From positions 3,224,001-3,288,000 of the forward strand of contig NC_018708.1 in the NCBI RefSeq assembly GCF_000302535.1: a DNA stretch of 64,000 nt, given 5' to 3'. Shown piece after piece: positions 26,570 to 35,107 of this stretch (position 1 is its first letter; each line of letters begins with the position of its first letter). The translations under genes were made by a program, and so were the position numbers. The stretch is from Acidovorax sp. KKS102 (GTDB lineage Bacteria > Pseudomonadota > Gammaproteobacteria > Burkholderiales > Burkholderiaceae_C). The notes under the pieces were generated by a model. It was not told where the DNA came from and did no database searches. It saw only the letters and a program-made list of their open reading frames with translations.

Positions 26570-27484
26570 CTATTGGCCCGCCAGCAGGAAAGGCAGGGCA
26601 GATTCCAGCAGCGCGTCGGGCGCTTCTTCGGCGATGTAGTGGCCGCAGGGCAGCGCATGGCCGCGCACGTCAGTCGCCACGCGCTGCCACTCCTTGAGCG
26701 GCTCAAAGCACTGATGCACCACACCCTGCTCACCCCACAAGGCCAGCAGAGGCATGGCGAGTTGGCGACCCGCATCGCGGTCGGCGCGGTCGTGCACCAG
26801 GTCAATACCAGCGGCGGCGCGGTAGTCCTCGCAGATGCCGTGGGCCGTGCCCGGCAGGGCCAGGCAGCGCACGTACTCGGCCAGGGCACGCGGGTCGAAC
26901 GGGGCCAGGCCTGCACTGCGCCGGCCCATCACGTCGCGCACATAAGCAGCGGGGTCGGCCTCGATCAGGCGCTCGGGCAGTGGAGCGGGCTGAATCAGGA
27001 AGAACCAGTGCCAGTAGGCACGGGCGAAGGCGTTGCTGGTCTGCTCGTACATGGCCAGGGTGGGCGCGATGTCCAGCAGCACCATGCGCGAGACCGCCTC
27101 GGGTTGGTCGGCCGCCAGGCGGTGCGCAACGCGGGCGCCCCGATCATGGGCCAGCACGGCAAAGCGCGCATGGCCCAGGTGCGCCATCACGGCCAGCATG
27201 TCGGCGGCCATGGTGCGCTTGCTGTAGCGCAGGTGTTCGGCATCGCCGTCGGGCTTGGCCGAGTCGCCGTAGCCCCGCAGATCCGCCAGCACCAGCGTGA
27301 AGTGCTGCGCCAGCACGGGCGCCACCTTGTGCCAGATGGCCGAGGTCTGCGGGTGCCCATGCAGCAGCAACAGGGCAGTGCCCGTGCCGCCGACCAGCGT
27401 GTGGATGTGCTGGCCGTCGGGCGTGGGCACGCGGTGAGGAGTGAAGCCGGGAAAAAGTGAAGTGGTCATGGGCGAGGTGGTCAT
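26570..27484 (-). CDS. Haloacetate (fluoroacetate) dehalogenase-type alpha/beta hydrolase
   Basis: 304 residues. All residues that define fluoroacetate dehalogenases can be placed: nucleophile Asp114 in AHDRGARVAHR with Arg115 and Arg118 for the carboxylate, acid Asp138 (VLLDIAPT), the halide pocket His159-Trp160 (AYWHWFF) and Tyr221 (CEDYRAA), and His282 (CGHYIAEE). The oxyanion region is LLLLHGHPQTSAIW. Established enzymes hydrolyse fluoro- or chloroacetate to glycolate; several family members annotated only as alpha/beta hydrolases keep this pocket. It is in an operon between tctC (31 bp) and the leuC-like gene (24 bp). The start may alternatively be ATG 27469. Confidence 0.85.
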   Translation of the reverse strand: MTTSPMTTSLFPGFTPHRVPTPDGQHIHTLVGGTGTALLLLHGHPQTSAIWHKVAPVLAQHFTLVLADLRGYGDSAKPDGDAEHLRYSKRTMAADMLAVMAHLGHARFAVLAHDRGARVAHRLAADQPEAVSRMVLLDIAPTLAMYEQTSNAFARAYWHWFFLIQPAPLPERLIEADPAAYVRDVMGRRSAGLAPFDPRALAEYVRCLALPGTAHGICEDYRAAAGIDLVHDRADRDAGRQLAMPLLALWGEQGVVHQCFEPLKEWQRVATDVRGHALPCGHYIAEEAPDALLESALPFLLAGQ

Positions 27485-27515
27485 GGCCGTGAGGCGATGT
27501 GGAAGGCGAGCCCGC

Positions 27516-28541
27516 TCACTCTGCAGTGATGCCGCGCTCTTTGATCAGTTTGGCCCACTGGGGCATTTCCTGCTCCAGCCGTGTACGGGCCTGCTCGGGG
27601 GTGGAGGGGATGGGGTCGAACCCGTCCTTGGCCATGCGCTCCTTGAGCGCCGCAGTATTGAGGGCCTGGTTCAGCGTGGCGTTGAGCTTGTCGATGATGG
27701 GCCGGGGCGTGCCAGCCGGCGCGAACACGATGAACCAGGTTTCGAAGGCGTAGCCCGGCAGGCCTGCCTCGGCAATGGTGGGCACATCGGGCATCAGCGC
27801 CGAGCGCTTCGTGCCAGTAACACCCAGGGCGCGCAGCTTGCCGGCCTGCACGTGCGGCTGTGCGGCCGACAGCACCGGGAAGCTCATGGCCACCTGGCCC
27901 GATATGGTGTCGATCATGGCCGGGCCGCCGCCACGGTAGGGGATGTGCACGATGGGCGTTCCCGCCACAGCCTTGAACAGCTCGGCCGACATGTGGAAGG
28001 TGCTGCCCGGGCCCGCCGAGCCGTAAGAGTATTGCCCTGGCTTGGCCTTGAGCAGTGCGAGCAGCTCCTTGAGGTCCTTGGCCGGCACCGCGTTGTTGAC
28101 CACCAGCACGTGCTGCGAGCTGGCCACCATGTCGATGGGCGCCAGGTCCTTCAAGGTGTCATATGGCATCTTGGTGGTGAGGGCCGGGTTGATGGCCAGC
28201 GACACCGTCTGCAGGCCGATGGTGTAGCCGTCGGGCTGTGCCTTGGCGACCATGTCCACGCCGATGTTGCCGCCCGCGCCGCCCTTGTTCTCGATGAACA
28301 GCGAACCACCCAGGGCCTTGCCCCATTCGTCCGTCACCAGGCGCGCCGCGATGTCGGCGCTGCCGCCCGGCGCGTATGGAACCACGAGCTTGATGGCCTT
28401 GTTGGGATAACCGGCCGCTTGCGCCAGGGCTGCAGCCGGCGACAGCAGGGCCAGAGCGGCCAGTGCCGCGGCGGCGGCCGCCAGGCGACGGAACGCGCGG
28501 TGCGGACGGGACGGGTGGGTGGTGGTGAAAGCAGCGGTCAT
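27516..28541 (-). CDS. Bug/TctC-family substrate-binding protein
   Basis: 341 residues with a signal peptide (AAAAALAALALLSPAAALAQ) and Bug motifs AGYPNKAIKLVVPYAPGGSA, LFIENKGGAGGNIGVD, VPTIAEAGLPGYAFETWF. It is the first gene of the operon with the dehalogenase-type hydrolase and LeuCD-like pair, 117 bp from the divergent LysR gene. It probably captures the organic acid that the operon degrades. No TctAB permease is present. Confidence 0.9.
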   Translation of the reverse strand: MTAAFTTTHPSRPHRAFRRLAAAAAALAALALLSPAAALAQAAGYPNKAIKLVVPYAPGGSADIAARLVTDEWGKALGGSLFIENKGGAGGNIGVDMVAKAQPDGYTIGLQTVSLAINPALTTKMPYDTLKDLAPIDMVASSQHVLVVNNAVPAKDLKELLALLKAKPGQYSYGSAGPGSTFHMSAELFKAVAGTPIVHIPYRGGGPAMIDTISGQVAMSFPVLSAAQPHVQAGKLRALGVTGTKRSALMPDVPTIAEAGLPGYAFETWFIVFAPAGTPRPIIDKLNATLNQALNTAALKERMAKDGFDPIPSTPEQARTRLEQEMPQWAKLIKERGITAE

Positions 28542-28657
28542 GGGTTTGTCTCCTGCAGATATTTGTTGTGGATGTGATCTTAGGAGTGATGTTCAAAGCC
28601 ATAAATACCGTCAAAATTACTTCATTCATAAATTCAAAGCACGAATCAGGCATCTTC

Positions 28658-29557
28658 ATGGACGGTTTTTCGGATCTGCGCTTTTTCGCCCTGCTCATGA
28701 AGGAGGGCAGCCTGGCCGCAGCCGCGCAGCAGATGGGCATCACCCCGCCCGCGGTCAGCCGGCGCCTGGCGCAGCTGGAGCACCGCCTGGGCGTGCGCCT
28801 GCTGCACCGCACGACCCGGCGCATCCGCCTCACGCCCGAGGGAGAGACCTATCTGCTGGACGGTGCCCGCATCCTCGGCGACCTGGAGGCGCTGGAACGC
28901 ACGGTGGCTGGCGCACGCAGCTCGCCCCGAGGGCTGATCAAGCTGGCCTCCACGCTGGGCTTCGGCCGCGTGCACATCGCGCCCGCGCTGTCGGCCTTTG
29001 CCCGCGCCTACCCCGAGGTGGAGGTCCAGCTGCACCTGACGGACCGCCCCGTGAACCTGGTGGAGCAAGGCTTTGACGCGGCCGTGCGCTTTGGCGACCT
29101 GCCGGACTCGCGCCTCACGGCCAGGCGGCTGCTGGCCAACCGGCGCGTGCTGTGCGCATCGCCCGCCTACCTGGCCCAGGCCGGGGAGCCCGAGCAGCCG
29201 TCCGACCTGCTGGCCCACCAGTGCATCGTGATCCGCGAGAGCGACGAGACCTATGGCACCTGGCACCTGCACCAGGGCGAGCGGCAGGAGACCGTGAAGG
29301 TGCGCGGCATGCTCAGCACCAACGACGGCGCGGCCGCCACCACCTGGGCGCTGGAAGGCCACGGGGTGCTGATGCGCTCCGAATGGGACGTGGCGGCCCA
29401 CCTGGCTGCGGGCCGCCTGGTGCGCGTGCTGCCGGCTTGGTCGCTGCCCGCCGCCGATGTGACGCTGGTCTACCCCACGCGCAGCGACCTGTCGGCCAAG
29501 ACGCGGGCGCTGGCTGACTTTCTGCGGGACTGGTTCGCCGCACTGCCGCGCACATGA
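28658..29557 (+). CDS. LysR-family regulator divergent from the dehalogenase/LeuCD operon
   Basis: 299 residues, winged helix DLRFFALLMKEGSLAAAAQQ, MGITPPAVSRRLAQLEHRLG and LLHRTTRRIRLTPEGETYL, then an effector domain (LIKLASTLGFGRVHIAPALS, NLVEQGFDAAVRFGDLPDS, GTWHLHQGERQETVKVRGML). The start at 28658 is chosen over an in-frame ATG 90 bp upstream because that would run through the AT-rich intergenic region. That 116-bp region holds two TTCAAAGC copies (28592-28599, 28633-28640) 41 bp apart that may be regulator sites. Confidence 0.92.
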   Translation: MDGFSDLRFFALLMKEGSLAAAAQQMGITPPAVSRRLAQLEHRLGVRLLHRTTRRIRLTPEGETYLLDGARILGDLEALERTVAGARSSPRGLIKLASTLGFGRVHIAPALSAFARAYPEVEVQLHLTDRPVNLVEQGFDAAVRFGDLPDSRLTARRLLANRRVLCASPAYLAQAGEPEQPSDLLAHQCIVIRESDETYGTWHLHQGERQETVKVRGMLSTNDGAAATTWALEGHGVLMRSEWDVAAHLAAGRLVRVLPAWSLPAADVTLVYPTRSDLSAKTRALADFLRDWFAALPRT

Positions 29558-29714
29558 CCGACGACAGGCCCAGCTGCCTTTGCCGATCATCACGTTGACG
29601 CGTCACGGCGCCTGCCTGGGTTGCAAGGGCCCGCCGATACCTTCGCTGTATGCCCTGGCACCGTGCAAGCCCATGCCAGGTGCCTCACCCCTCAGGCGAA
29701 TTTCAGAATGGCGA

Positions 29715-30332
29715 CTACGGCGTCTCCACCAATGTCATGGTGGCGAACGGCAGGTGGTGCATCAGCTCGCGCAGCACCAGCAGCGTGCCGGCAAAGACGG
29801 GGTCTTCCGGCAGGCCCTCGTGCGCCGCAGGGCGACCCTCGGCCACAGCGGCGAGCCGATTGAACAGGCGCTCCATGGCCTCCAGCGTCAGCACGCGTTG
29901 AGCCCCCGGCGGCACGCCTGCCAAGGTGGCCAGCTCATGCAGGGCTGTATCTGCAGACCATGGGGCCCACCCCTGCCCCTCGGGCAACAAGCCTTGTAGC
30001 TGCCGATGGGCCACGTAGACCTCATCCTCCACGACCGCAATGGCGTTTTCCAGCTCCAGGGGGGTGGGCACGGCATGGCGGAAGAACTGGCGTGCTGTGC
30101 GCGCGCCGCCCAAGGAAAGGCTCAGCTTCACGGAAGGTTCGGGCGCATCGGCACCCGCCGCCCAGAGCACCTGTTGCGCCCCCAGATGCAAGCCGCTGCT
30201 CCATGCGCGGGGCGCTGCATGGCGCCGTGCCTGCAGGTAGCTGCGGGTTGCCGGGTCATCGGCAAGCAGGTCTTGTCGCAGCGCCTGCACCGAGGCCGAT
30301 GCAGAAGGGGATGAAGAGCTGGAATGGTTCAC
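29715..30332 (-). CDS. Uncharacterised protein
   Basis: 205 residues if it starts at the GTG at 30332, which has AAGGA about 6 nt upstream; an ATG further up would add a low-quality extension. A Ser-rich start is followed by largely helical sequence with conserved-looking blocks SGLHLGAQQVLWAAGADAPE, PTPLELENAIAVVEDEVYVA and LTLEAMERLFNRLAAVAEG. No signal peptide or membrane segment. I do not recognise the family. It is convergent with the LysR gene and divergent from blc. Confidence 0.7.
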   Translation of the reverse strand: MNHSSSSSPSASASVQALRQDLLADDPATRSYLQARRHAAPRAWSSGLHLGAQQVLWAAGADAPEPSVKLSLSLGGARTARQFFRHAVPTPLELENAIAVVEDEVYVAHRQLQGLLPEGQGWAPWSADTALHELATLAGVPPGAQRVLTLEAMERLFNRLAAVAEGRPAAHEGLPEDPVFAGTLLVLRELMHHLPFATMTLVETP

Positions 30333-30609
30333 GAGATTCCTTGACGGCTGGACGGACAAATGCGCCAGGGAGCTGAGGCACCCCGCGATTGCCTTGCTGC
30401 ACTCTAACCCCGCACGGTTCAGGCAGCACGAGTGACCATTCAAAGGGTACAGAGGGACGTGCCTGCCGCGCGAGGTTCACCGCGCCGCCGACACCACGCG
30501 CCAGCGCCTTCCTACACCGGGCATCAGGCGCCGTACCTACAGTCGGTTGCCAGGCAGGCGCTGCAGCCAGCGCCCCTCCCCACAACAACAGCCCTCAGGA
30601 GAAACCACC

Positions 30610-31209
30610 ATGCCAGCCATCCACACCACGCCCCGCCGCTCCCCCTGGCCCTGGATCGTGGGTGCAGCCACGTTGATGGGGGTGATGATGTTGTCGGCCT
30701 GCTCCACGCCGCGCACACCCGAAGGCGTGCAGCCCGTCTCGGGCTTTGACGTGGGCCGCTACACAGGGCAATGGCACGAGGTGGCCCGCATCGAAAATTC
30801 GTTTGAACGCGGCCTGACGCAGGCCACCGCCACCTACAGCCGCAACGCAGACAACACCATCAAGGTGGTGAACCGAGGCTACGACCCGGTGCGCAAGCAG
30901 TGGAAGGAAGCGGAGGGCCGCGCAGAGTTTGTGGACAGCCCCGACCGCGCAGCGCTCAAGGTGTCTTTCTTCGGGCCGTTTTACGGCGGCTACAACGTGG
31001 TGGCGCTGGATGAGAACTACCAGTGGGCCCTGGTGGTGGGCTCCAGCACCGAGTATGTGTGGGTGCTGTCCCGCACACCCACCCTGCCCTGGCATGTGCG
31101 CGAGCACCTGATGGAGCGGGCGCAGGCCCTGGGCGTGGATGTGCGCAAGCTCGTCTGGGCACAGCCCGGCGTGGAGCAACATGCGCGGCGCCCAGCGGTC
31201 AGAACCTGA
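30610..31209 (+). CDS. blc: Outer-membrane lipocalin Blc
   Basis: 199 residues. A signal peptide ends in the lipobox LSAC, so the mature protein is a lipoprotein. The lipocalin motif GxW is in GRYTGQWHEVARIENSFERG, and the barrel continues with TATYSRNADNTIKVVNRGYD, LKVSFFGPFYGGYNVVALD, YQWALVVGSSTEYVWVLSRT. Bacterial lipocalins bind lysophospholipids or fatty acids and are linked to envelope stress. The ATG is preceded by CAGGAG. It stands alone between the uncharacterised protein and the yej operon end. Confidence 0.92.
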   Translation: MPAIHTTPRRSPWPWIVGAATLMGVMMLSACSTPRTPEGVQPVSGFDVGRYTGQWHEVARIENSFERGLTQATATYSRNADNTIKVVNRGYDPVRKQWKEAEGRAEFVDSPDRAALKVSFFGPFYGGYNVVALDENYQWALVVGSSTEYVWVLSRTPTLPWHVREHLMERAQALGVDVRKLVWAQPGVEQHARRPAVRT

Positions 31210-31298
31210 TCACCGTACGCAGCATAAGGGGCATGGCCCCATGCATGGTTCACCCACCAAACTGCGCCACGGGACGCGGACGCAAAACATTCAAATTT

Positions 31299-31329
31299 GA
31301 TAGCAGCCAGCGCATATTCCACTAGCGCC
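31299..31329 (+). repeat. 31-bp dispersed repeat, copy 5
   Basis: GATAGCA-N6-GCATA-N6-TAGCGCC, between the convergent ends of blc and yejF. Confidence 0.75.
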
Positions 31330-31351
31330 TGTAGCCCATAGAGCCCAAAAA

Positions 31352-32986
31352 CTATCCGCCAGGCACTGTGGCGGCTGCCACCAAACGTTGGGTGTAGGGA
31401 TGCTGGGGTGCATCCAGCACTTCTGTCACGCTGCCGCTTTCGAGCACCGCGCCGTCCTTCATCACCAGTACATCGTGCGCCATGGCGCGGATCACGTCCA
31501 CGTCGTGGGTGATGAGCAGGTAGCTCAGGCCCTTTTCTTTTTGCAGGCGCTGCAGCAGGCCCAGCACCTGCTGCTGGATAGTCACATCGAGCGCGCTGGT
31601 GGGCTCGTCGAGCACCAGCACCTGCGGCTGCACGATGAGGGCGCGCGCCACAGCCAGGCGCTGGCGCTGGCCGCCGGAAAATTCATGCGGGTAGCGCTCC
31701 AGCAGGCGCGGGTATTGCGCTTCGGCCAGGCCCACCTCGGCCAACACCGCCTCCACGCGCGCACGGCGTTCGGCCACGCTGAGTGAGGGCTCGTGCACCT
31801 TTAGGCCCTCGCCCACAATTTCTTCGACCGTGAGGCGGGGGGACAGGGACGAGAACGGGTCCTGAAACACCACCTGCACCCGGCGGCGCAACTGCTGGTT
31901 GGTGGGCGTGTTGCGCATGGCGGGCTGCTGCCACGCCTGCCCACCCACCTGCAGTTGTCCCGTCGAGGGCAACAGCCCCAGGATGGCCTGGGCCAGCGTG
32001 GACTTGCCCGAGCCGGATTCGCCCACCACGCCCAGCGTCTGACCGGGCAGCAATTGCAAGGTGGCGCCCTGCACCGCCACAAACTCGCCTTTTTTGAACC
32101 AGCCCTTGATGCCCGGCAGCGGCGTGGGGTAGACCACGCGCAGGTCTTGCGTCCGCACCACGGGCGCGGTGCCTGCGGGCGGGTCGGCCTCGATCACATC
32201 GCGGCGTGGCTGGCTGGCGATCAGACGGCGGGTATAGGCATGCTGGGGTGCGCCGAAGACTTCGGCCACCGGCCCCTGCTCTACCAGCACGCCTTGCTCC
32301 ATCACCGCCACGCGGTCGGCAAAGCGGCGCACCAGGTTCAGGTCGTGCGTGATCAGCAGCACCGCCATGCCGGTCTGGCGCTGCAGGTCGCTCAGCAGGT
32401 CCAGGATCTGGCCGCGCAAGGTCACGTCGAGCGCGGTGGTGGGCTCGTCGGCCAGTAGCAGCTTGGGCGAACTGGCGAGGGCCATGGCGATCATGGCGCG
32501 CTGGCGTTGGCCGCCGCTGAGCTGGTGCGGAAAGCTGTTGGCGCGACGCGCGGACTCTGGGATGCCGGTTTGCGCCAGCAGATCGATGGCGGCCTGCGCG
32601 CACTGGGCACCGGTGAGGCCTTTCTTGAGCAGCAGGATCTCGGCGATCTGCTGGCCAATTGTCATCAGCGGGTTGAGCGCGGTCATGGGCTCCTGGAACA
32701 CCATGGCGATGTCGCCCCCGCGCACGCCGCGCATCTCGCGCTCTGTCATCGCCAGCAGGTCGCCCCGCCCCTGCAGCAGGGCCTGGCCGGTGATGGCGGC
32801 ATTGCCCGCCAGCCGGAGCAGGCTCAACGCGGTGATGGTTTTGCCCGAGCCTGACTCGCCCACCAGCGCCAGCTTTTCGCCCGCGGCCAACGAGAAGTTG
32901 ACGCCGCGCACCACCTCTTTGGCGCCAAAACGCACATGCAGGTCGTAGACTTCGAGCAGCGCGGGTTTCATGGCCGATGCCGTCAT
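31352..32986 (-). CDS. yejF: Peptide/microcin C ABC transporter, double ATP-binding protein YejF
   Basis: A 544-residue protein with two complete ABC ATPase domains. Domain 1: Walker A GESGSGKT, signature LSGGQRQRAMIAM, Walker B LLLADEPTTALDV. Domain 2: GESGSGKS, FSGGQRQRLAVARAL, VLVLDEPTSALDV. The fused arrangement is that of YejF, which powers YejBE uptake of oligopeptides and microcin C. The start at 32986 follows the yejE stop by 2 bp; ATG 32968 is a possible alternative. Last gene of yejABEF. Confidence 0.93.
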   Translation of the reverse strand: MTASAMKPALLEVYDLHVRFGAKEVVRGVNFSLAAGEKLALVGESGSGKTITALSLLRLAGNAAITGQALLQGRGDLLAMTEREMRGVRGGDIAMVFQEPMTALNPLMTIGQQIAEILLLKKGLTGAQCAQAAIDLLAQTGIPESARRANSFPHQLSGGQRQRAMIAMALASSPKLLLADEPTTALDVTLRGQILDLLSDLQRQTGMAVLLITHDLNLVRRFADRVAVMEQGVLVEQGPVAEVFGAPQHAYTRRLIASQPRRDVIEADPPAGTAPVVRTQDLRVVYPTPLPGIKGWFKKGEFVAVQGATLQLLPGQTLGVVGESGSGKSTLAQAILGLLPSTGQLQVGGQAWQQPAMRNTPTNQQLRRRVQVVFQDPFSSLSPRLTVEEIVGEGLKVHEPSLSVAERRARVEAVLAEVGLAEAQYPRLLERYPHEFSGGQRQRLAVARALIVQPQVLVLDEPTSALDVTIQQQVLGLLQRLQKEKGLSYLLITHDVDVIRAMAHDVLVMKDGAVLESGSVTEVLDAPQHPYTQRLVAAATVPGG

Positions 32987-32988
32987 GG

Positions 32989-34065
32989 TCACAGATCCGC
33001 CTTTCTGGGGTCCAGCGCATCGCGCAGCGCATCGCCCATGAAGGTCAGCAGCAACAGAGTGACCACCAGCACGCCGAAGGTGGACAGCGAGATCCACCAC
33101 GCATCAATGCTGTTCTTGCCCTGGCTCAGTAGTTCCCCCAGCGAGGGCGTGCCCGGCGGTACCCCCAGGCCCAGAAAATCGAGCGAGGTCAGCGCCAGAA
33201 TCGCGCCGCTCATGCGGAATGGCAAGAAGGTGACCACCGGCGTGAGGCTGTTGGGCAGGATGTGGCGCCAGATGATCTGGCTGTTGCTCACGCCTAGGGC
33301 GCGGGCTGCCTTCACGTAGTCGAGCTGGCGGTTGCGCAGGAACTCGGCGCGCACATAGTCCGACAGGCCCATCCAGCCAAACAGGCTCAGCAAGATGAGC
33401 AGCAGCGCAATGCTGGGCGCAAACACCGCGCTGAAGATGATGAGCAGGTACAGCTCGGGCATGGAGCCCCAGATCTCGATAAAGCGCTGGAACGCCAGGT
33501 CGGTCTTGCCGCCAAAGAAGCCCTGGATGGCCCCTGTGATCACGCCCAGCAACACACCCGTGGTGGTGAGCGCCAGGCCAAACAGCACGCTCACCCGAAA
33601 GCCGTACAGCAGCTGTGCCAGCAGATCGCGCCCCCGATCGTCCGTACCCAGCCAGTTGTCGCCCGTGGGGGCCGAGGGGTTGGGAGCCTTGGCAAAGTAG
33701 TTGAGCGTGTTGGGGCCGTAGCGGTTGAGGGTGTAAAGCGCCCAGTTGCTGCCGGTGCTCAGCCGCTGCTGGATGAAAGGGTCCAGGTAGTCGGTGGGGG
33801 TTTCGAAGTCGCCGCCGAAAGTCTTCTCGGGGTAGTCCTTGAACAGAGGGAAGTAGGTCTGCCCCTCGTAGCGCACGATGAGCGGCTTGTCATTGCTGAC
33901 CAGCTCGGCGCACAGGCTCACCAGCACCAGGGCGCAGAAGATCAGCAGGCTCCAGTACCCCAGGCGGTTGCGCTTGAAGCGCAGCCAGGCACGGCGGGAC
34001 GGGGAGAGTGAAATGGGGGTAGCAGCAGGACTCATCGGGGCCATCGGTGCGTTCGGGCTAGTCAA
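32989..34065 (-). CDS. yejE: Peptide ABC transporter permease YejE
   Basis: 358 residues, OppC-type permease. The first membrane helix follows a cytoplasmic RFKRNRLGYWSLL segment, then a periplasmic insertion (YFPLFKDYPEKTFGGDFETP, typical of YejE), then GTDDRGRDLLAQLLYGFRVS and the EAA loop RQLDYVKAARALGVSNSQII. Its start overlaps yejB by 8 bp. Partner of YejB in the inner membrane. Confidence 0.94.
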   Translation of the reverse strand: MTSPNAPMAPMSPAATPISLSPSRRAWLRFKRNRLGYWSLLIFCALVLVSLCAELVSNDKPLIVRYEGQTYFPLFKDYPEKTFGGDFETPTDYLDPFIQQRLSTGSNWALYTLNRYGPNTLNYFAKAPNPSAPTGDNWLGTDDRGRDLLAQLLYGFRVSVLFGLALTTTGVLLGVITGAIQGFFGGKTDLAFQRFIEIWGSMPELYLLIIFSAVFAPSIALLLILLSLFGWMGLSDYVRAEFLRNRQLDYVKAARALGVSNSQIIWRHILPNSLTPVVTFLPFRMSGAILALTSLDFLGLGVPPGTPSLGELLSQGKNSIDAWWISLSTFGVLVVTLLLLTFMGDALRDALDPRKADL

Positions 34066-35089
34066 ACTTCACGCGCGGGTCCACCCACACATAACAAAGG
34101 TCGCTGATGAGCTTGGTGACCAGCCCGATCAGCGTGAACAAATACAGCGTGCCCAGCACCACCGGGTAGTCGCGCCGGATCACGCTCTCGTAGCTGAGCA
34201 GGCCCAGGCCGTCGAGCGAGAACAGGGTTTCGATGAGCAGCGAACCTGCAAAGAACGCGCCGATGAAGGCAGCGGGAAACCCGGTGATGATGGGGATGAG
34301 CGCATTGCGGAACACATGCTTCCACAGCACCTGGCGCTCGCTCAGGCCCTTGGCGCGGGCCGTGAGCACATACTGCTTGCGGATCTCTTCGAGGAACGCG
34401 TTCTTGGTCAGCATGGCCGTCACGGCAAAGCTGCCCAGCACCATGGCGATCACGGGCAGCGTGATGTGCCACAGATAGTCCACGATGCGCGCGCCCCAGC
34501 CCAGTTCGTCCCAGTTGGCCGACGTGAGCCCCCGCAGCGGAAACCACTGCAGCTGCCCGCCAAAGATCACCAAGAGCGCCACGCCCAGCACAAAGCCGGG
34601 GATGGCGTAGCCCAGCAAGATGAGCAGCGTGGTCACCAGGTCAAACCGCGACCCGGCCCGCACCGCCTTGGCCACGCCCAGCGGCACGGCGACTAGGTAG
34701 CTGATGAAGAAGGTCCAGAGGCCCAGGCTGATGGAAACCGGCAGCTTCTCTGCCACCAGTTGCCACACGTCCTTGTTCTGGAAAAAGCTCTTGCCCAGAT
34801 CAAAACGCGCGAACTGGCCCAGCATCTGGATGAAGCGTTCATGCGCCGGCTTGTCAAAGCCGTACAGGGCCTTGATCTGCTCCAGCCGCTTGGGGTCCAC
34901 GCCCTGAGCGCCCCGGTAGCTCAGGCCACCGCCTTCGGCACCTCCGCCGCCCACGCCGGCCTTGGCCTCGGCCATGTACTGCTCCACGGGGCCGCCCGGC
35001 ACGAACTGGATCACCACAAAGGTCAGCAGCAACACGCCCAGCAGGGTGGGCAGCATCAGCAACACGCGTTTGAGGATGTAGGCAAACAT
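34058..35089 (-). CDS. yejB: Peptide ABC transporter permease YejB
   Basis: 343 residues, OppB-type permease starting MFAYILKRVLLMLPTLLGVL, with VVIQFVPGGPVEQYMAEAKA, a Gly-rich loop, and the EAA loop YVLTARAKGLSERQVLWKHV. The long first periplasmic loop (LEQIKALYGFDKPAHERFIQ) is characteristic. It lies 18 bp after yejA and overlaps yejE. Confidence 0.94.
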   Translation of the reverse strand: MFAYILKRVLLMLPTLLGVLLLTFVVIQFVPGGPVEQYMAEAKAGVGGGGAEGGGLSYRGAQGVDPKRLEQIKALYGFDKPAHERFIQMLGQFARFDLGKSFFQNKDVWQLVAEKLPVSISLGLWTFFISYLVAVPLGVAKAVRAGSRFDLVTTLLILLGYAIPGFVLGVALLVIFGGQLQWFPLRGLTSANWDELGWGARIVDYLWHITLPVIAMVLGSFAVTAMLTKNAFLEEIRKQYVLTARAKGLSERQVLWKHVFRNALIPIITGFPAAFIGAFFAGSLLIETLFSLDGLGLLSYESVIRRDYPVVLGTLYLFTLIGLVTKLISDLCYVWVDPRVKFD

Positions 35090-35107
35090 GGGTGGGCTGG
35101 CGGGTGG

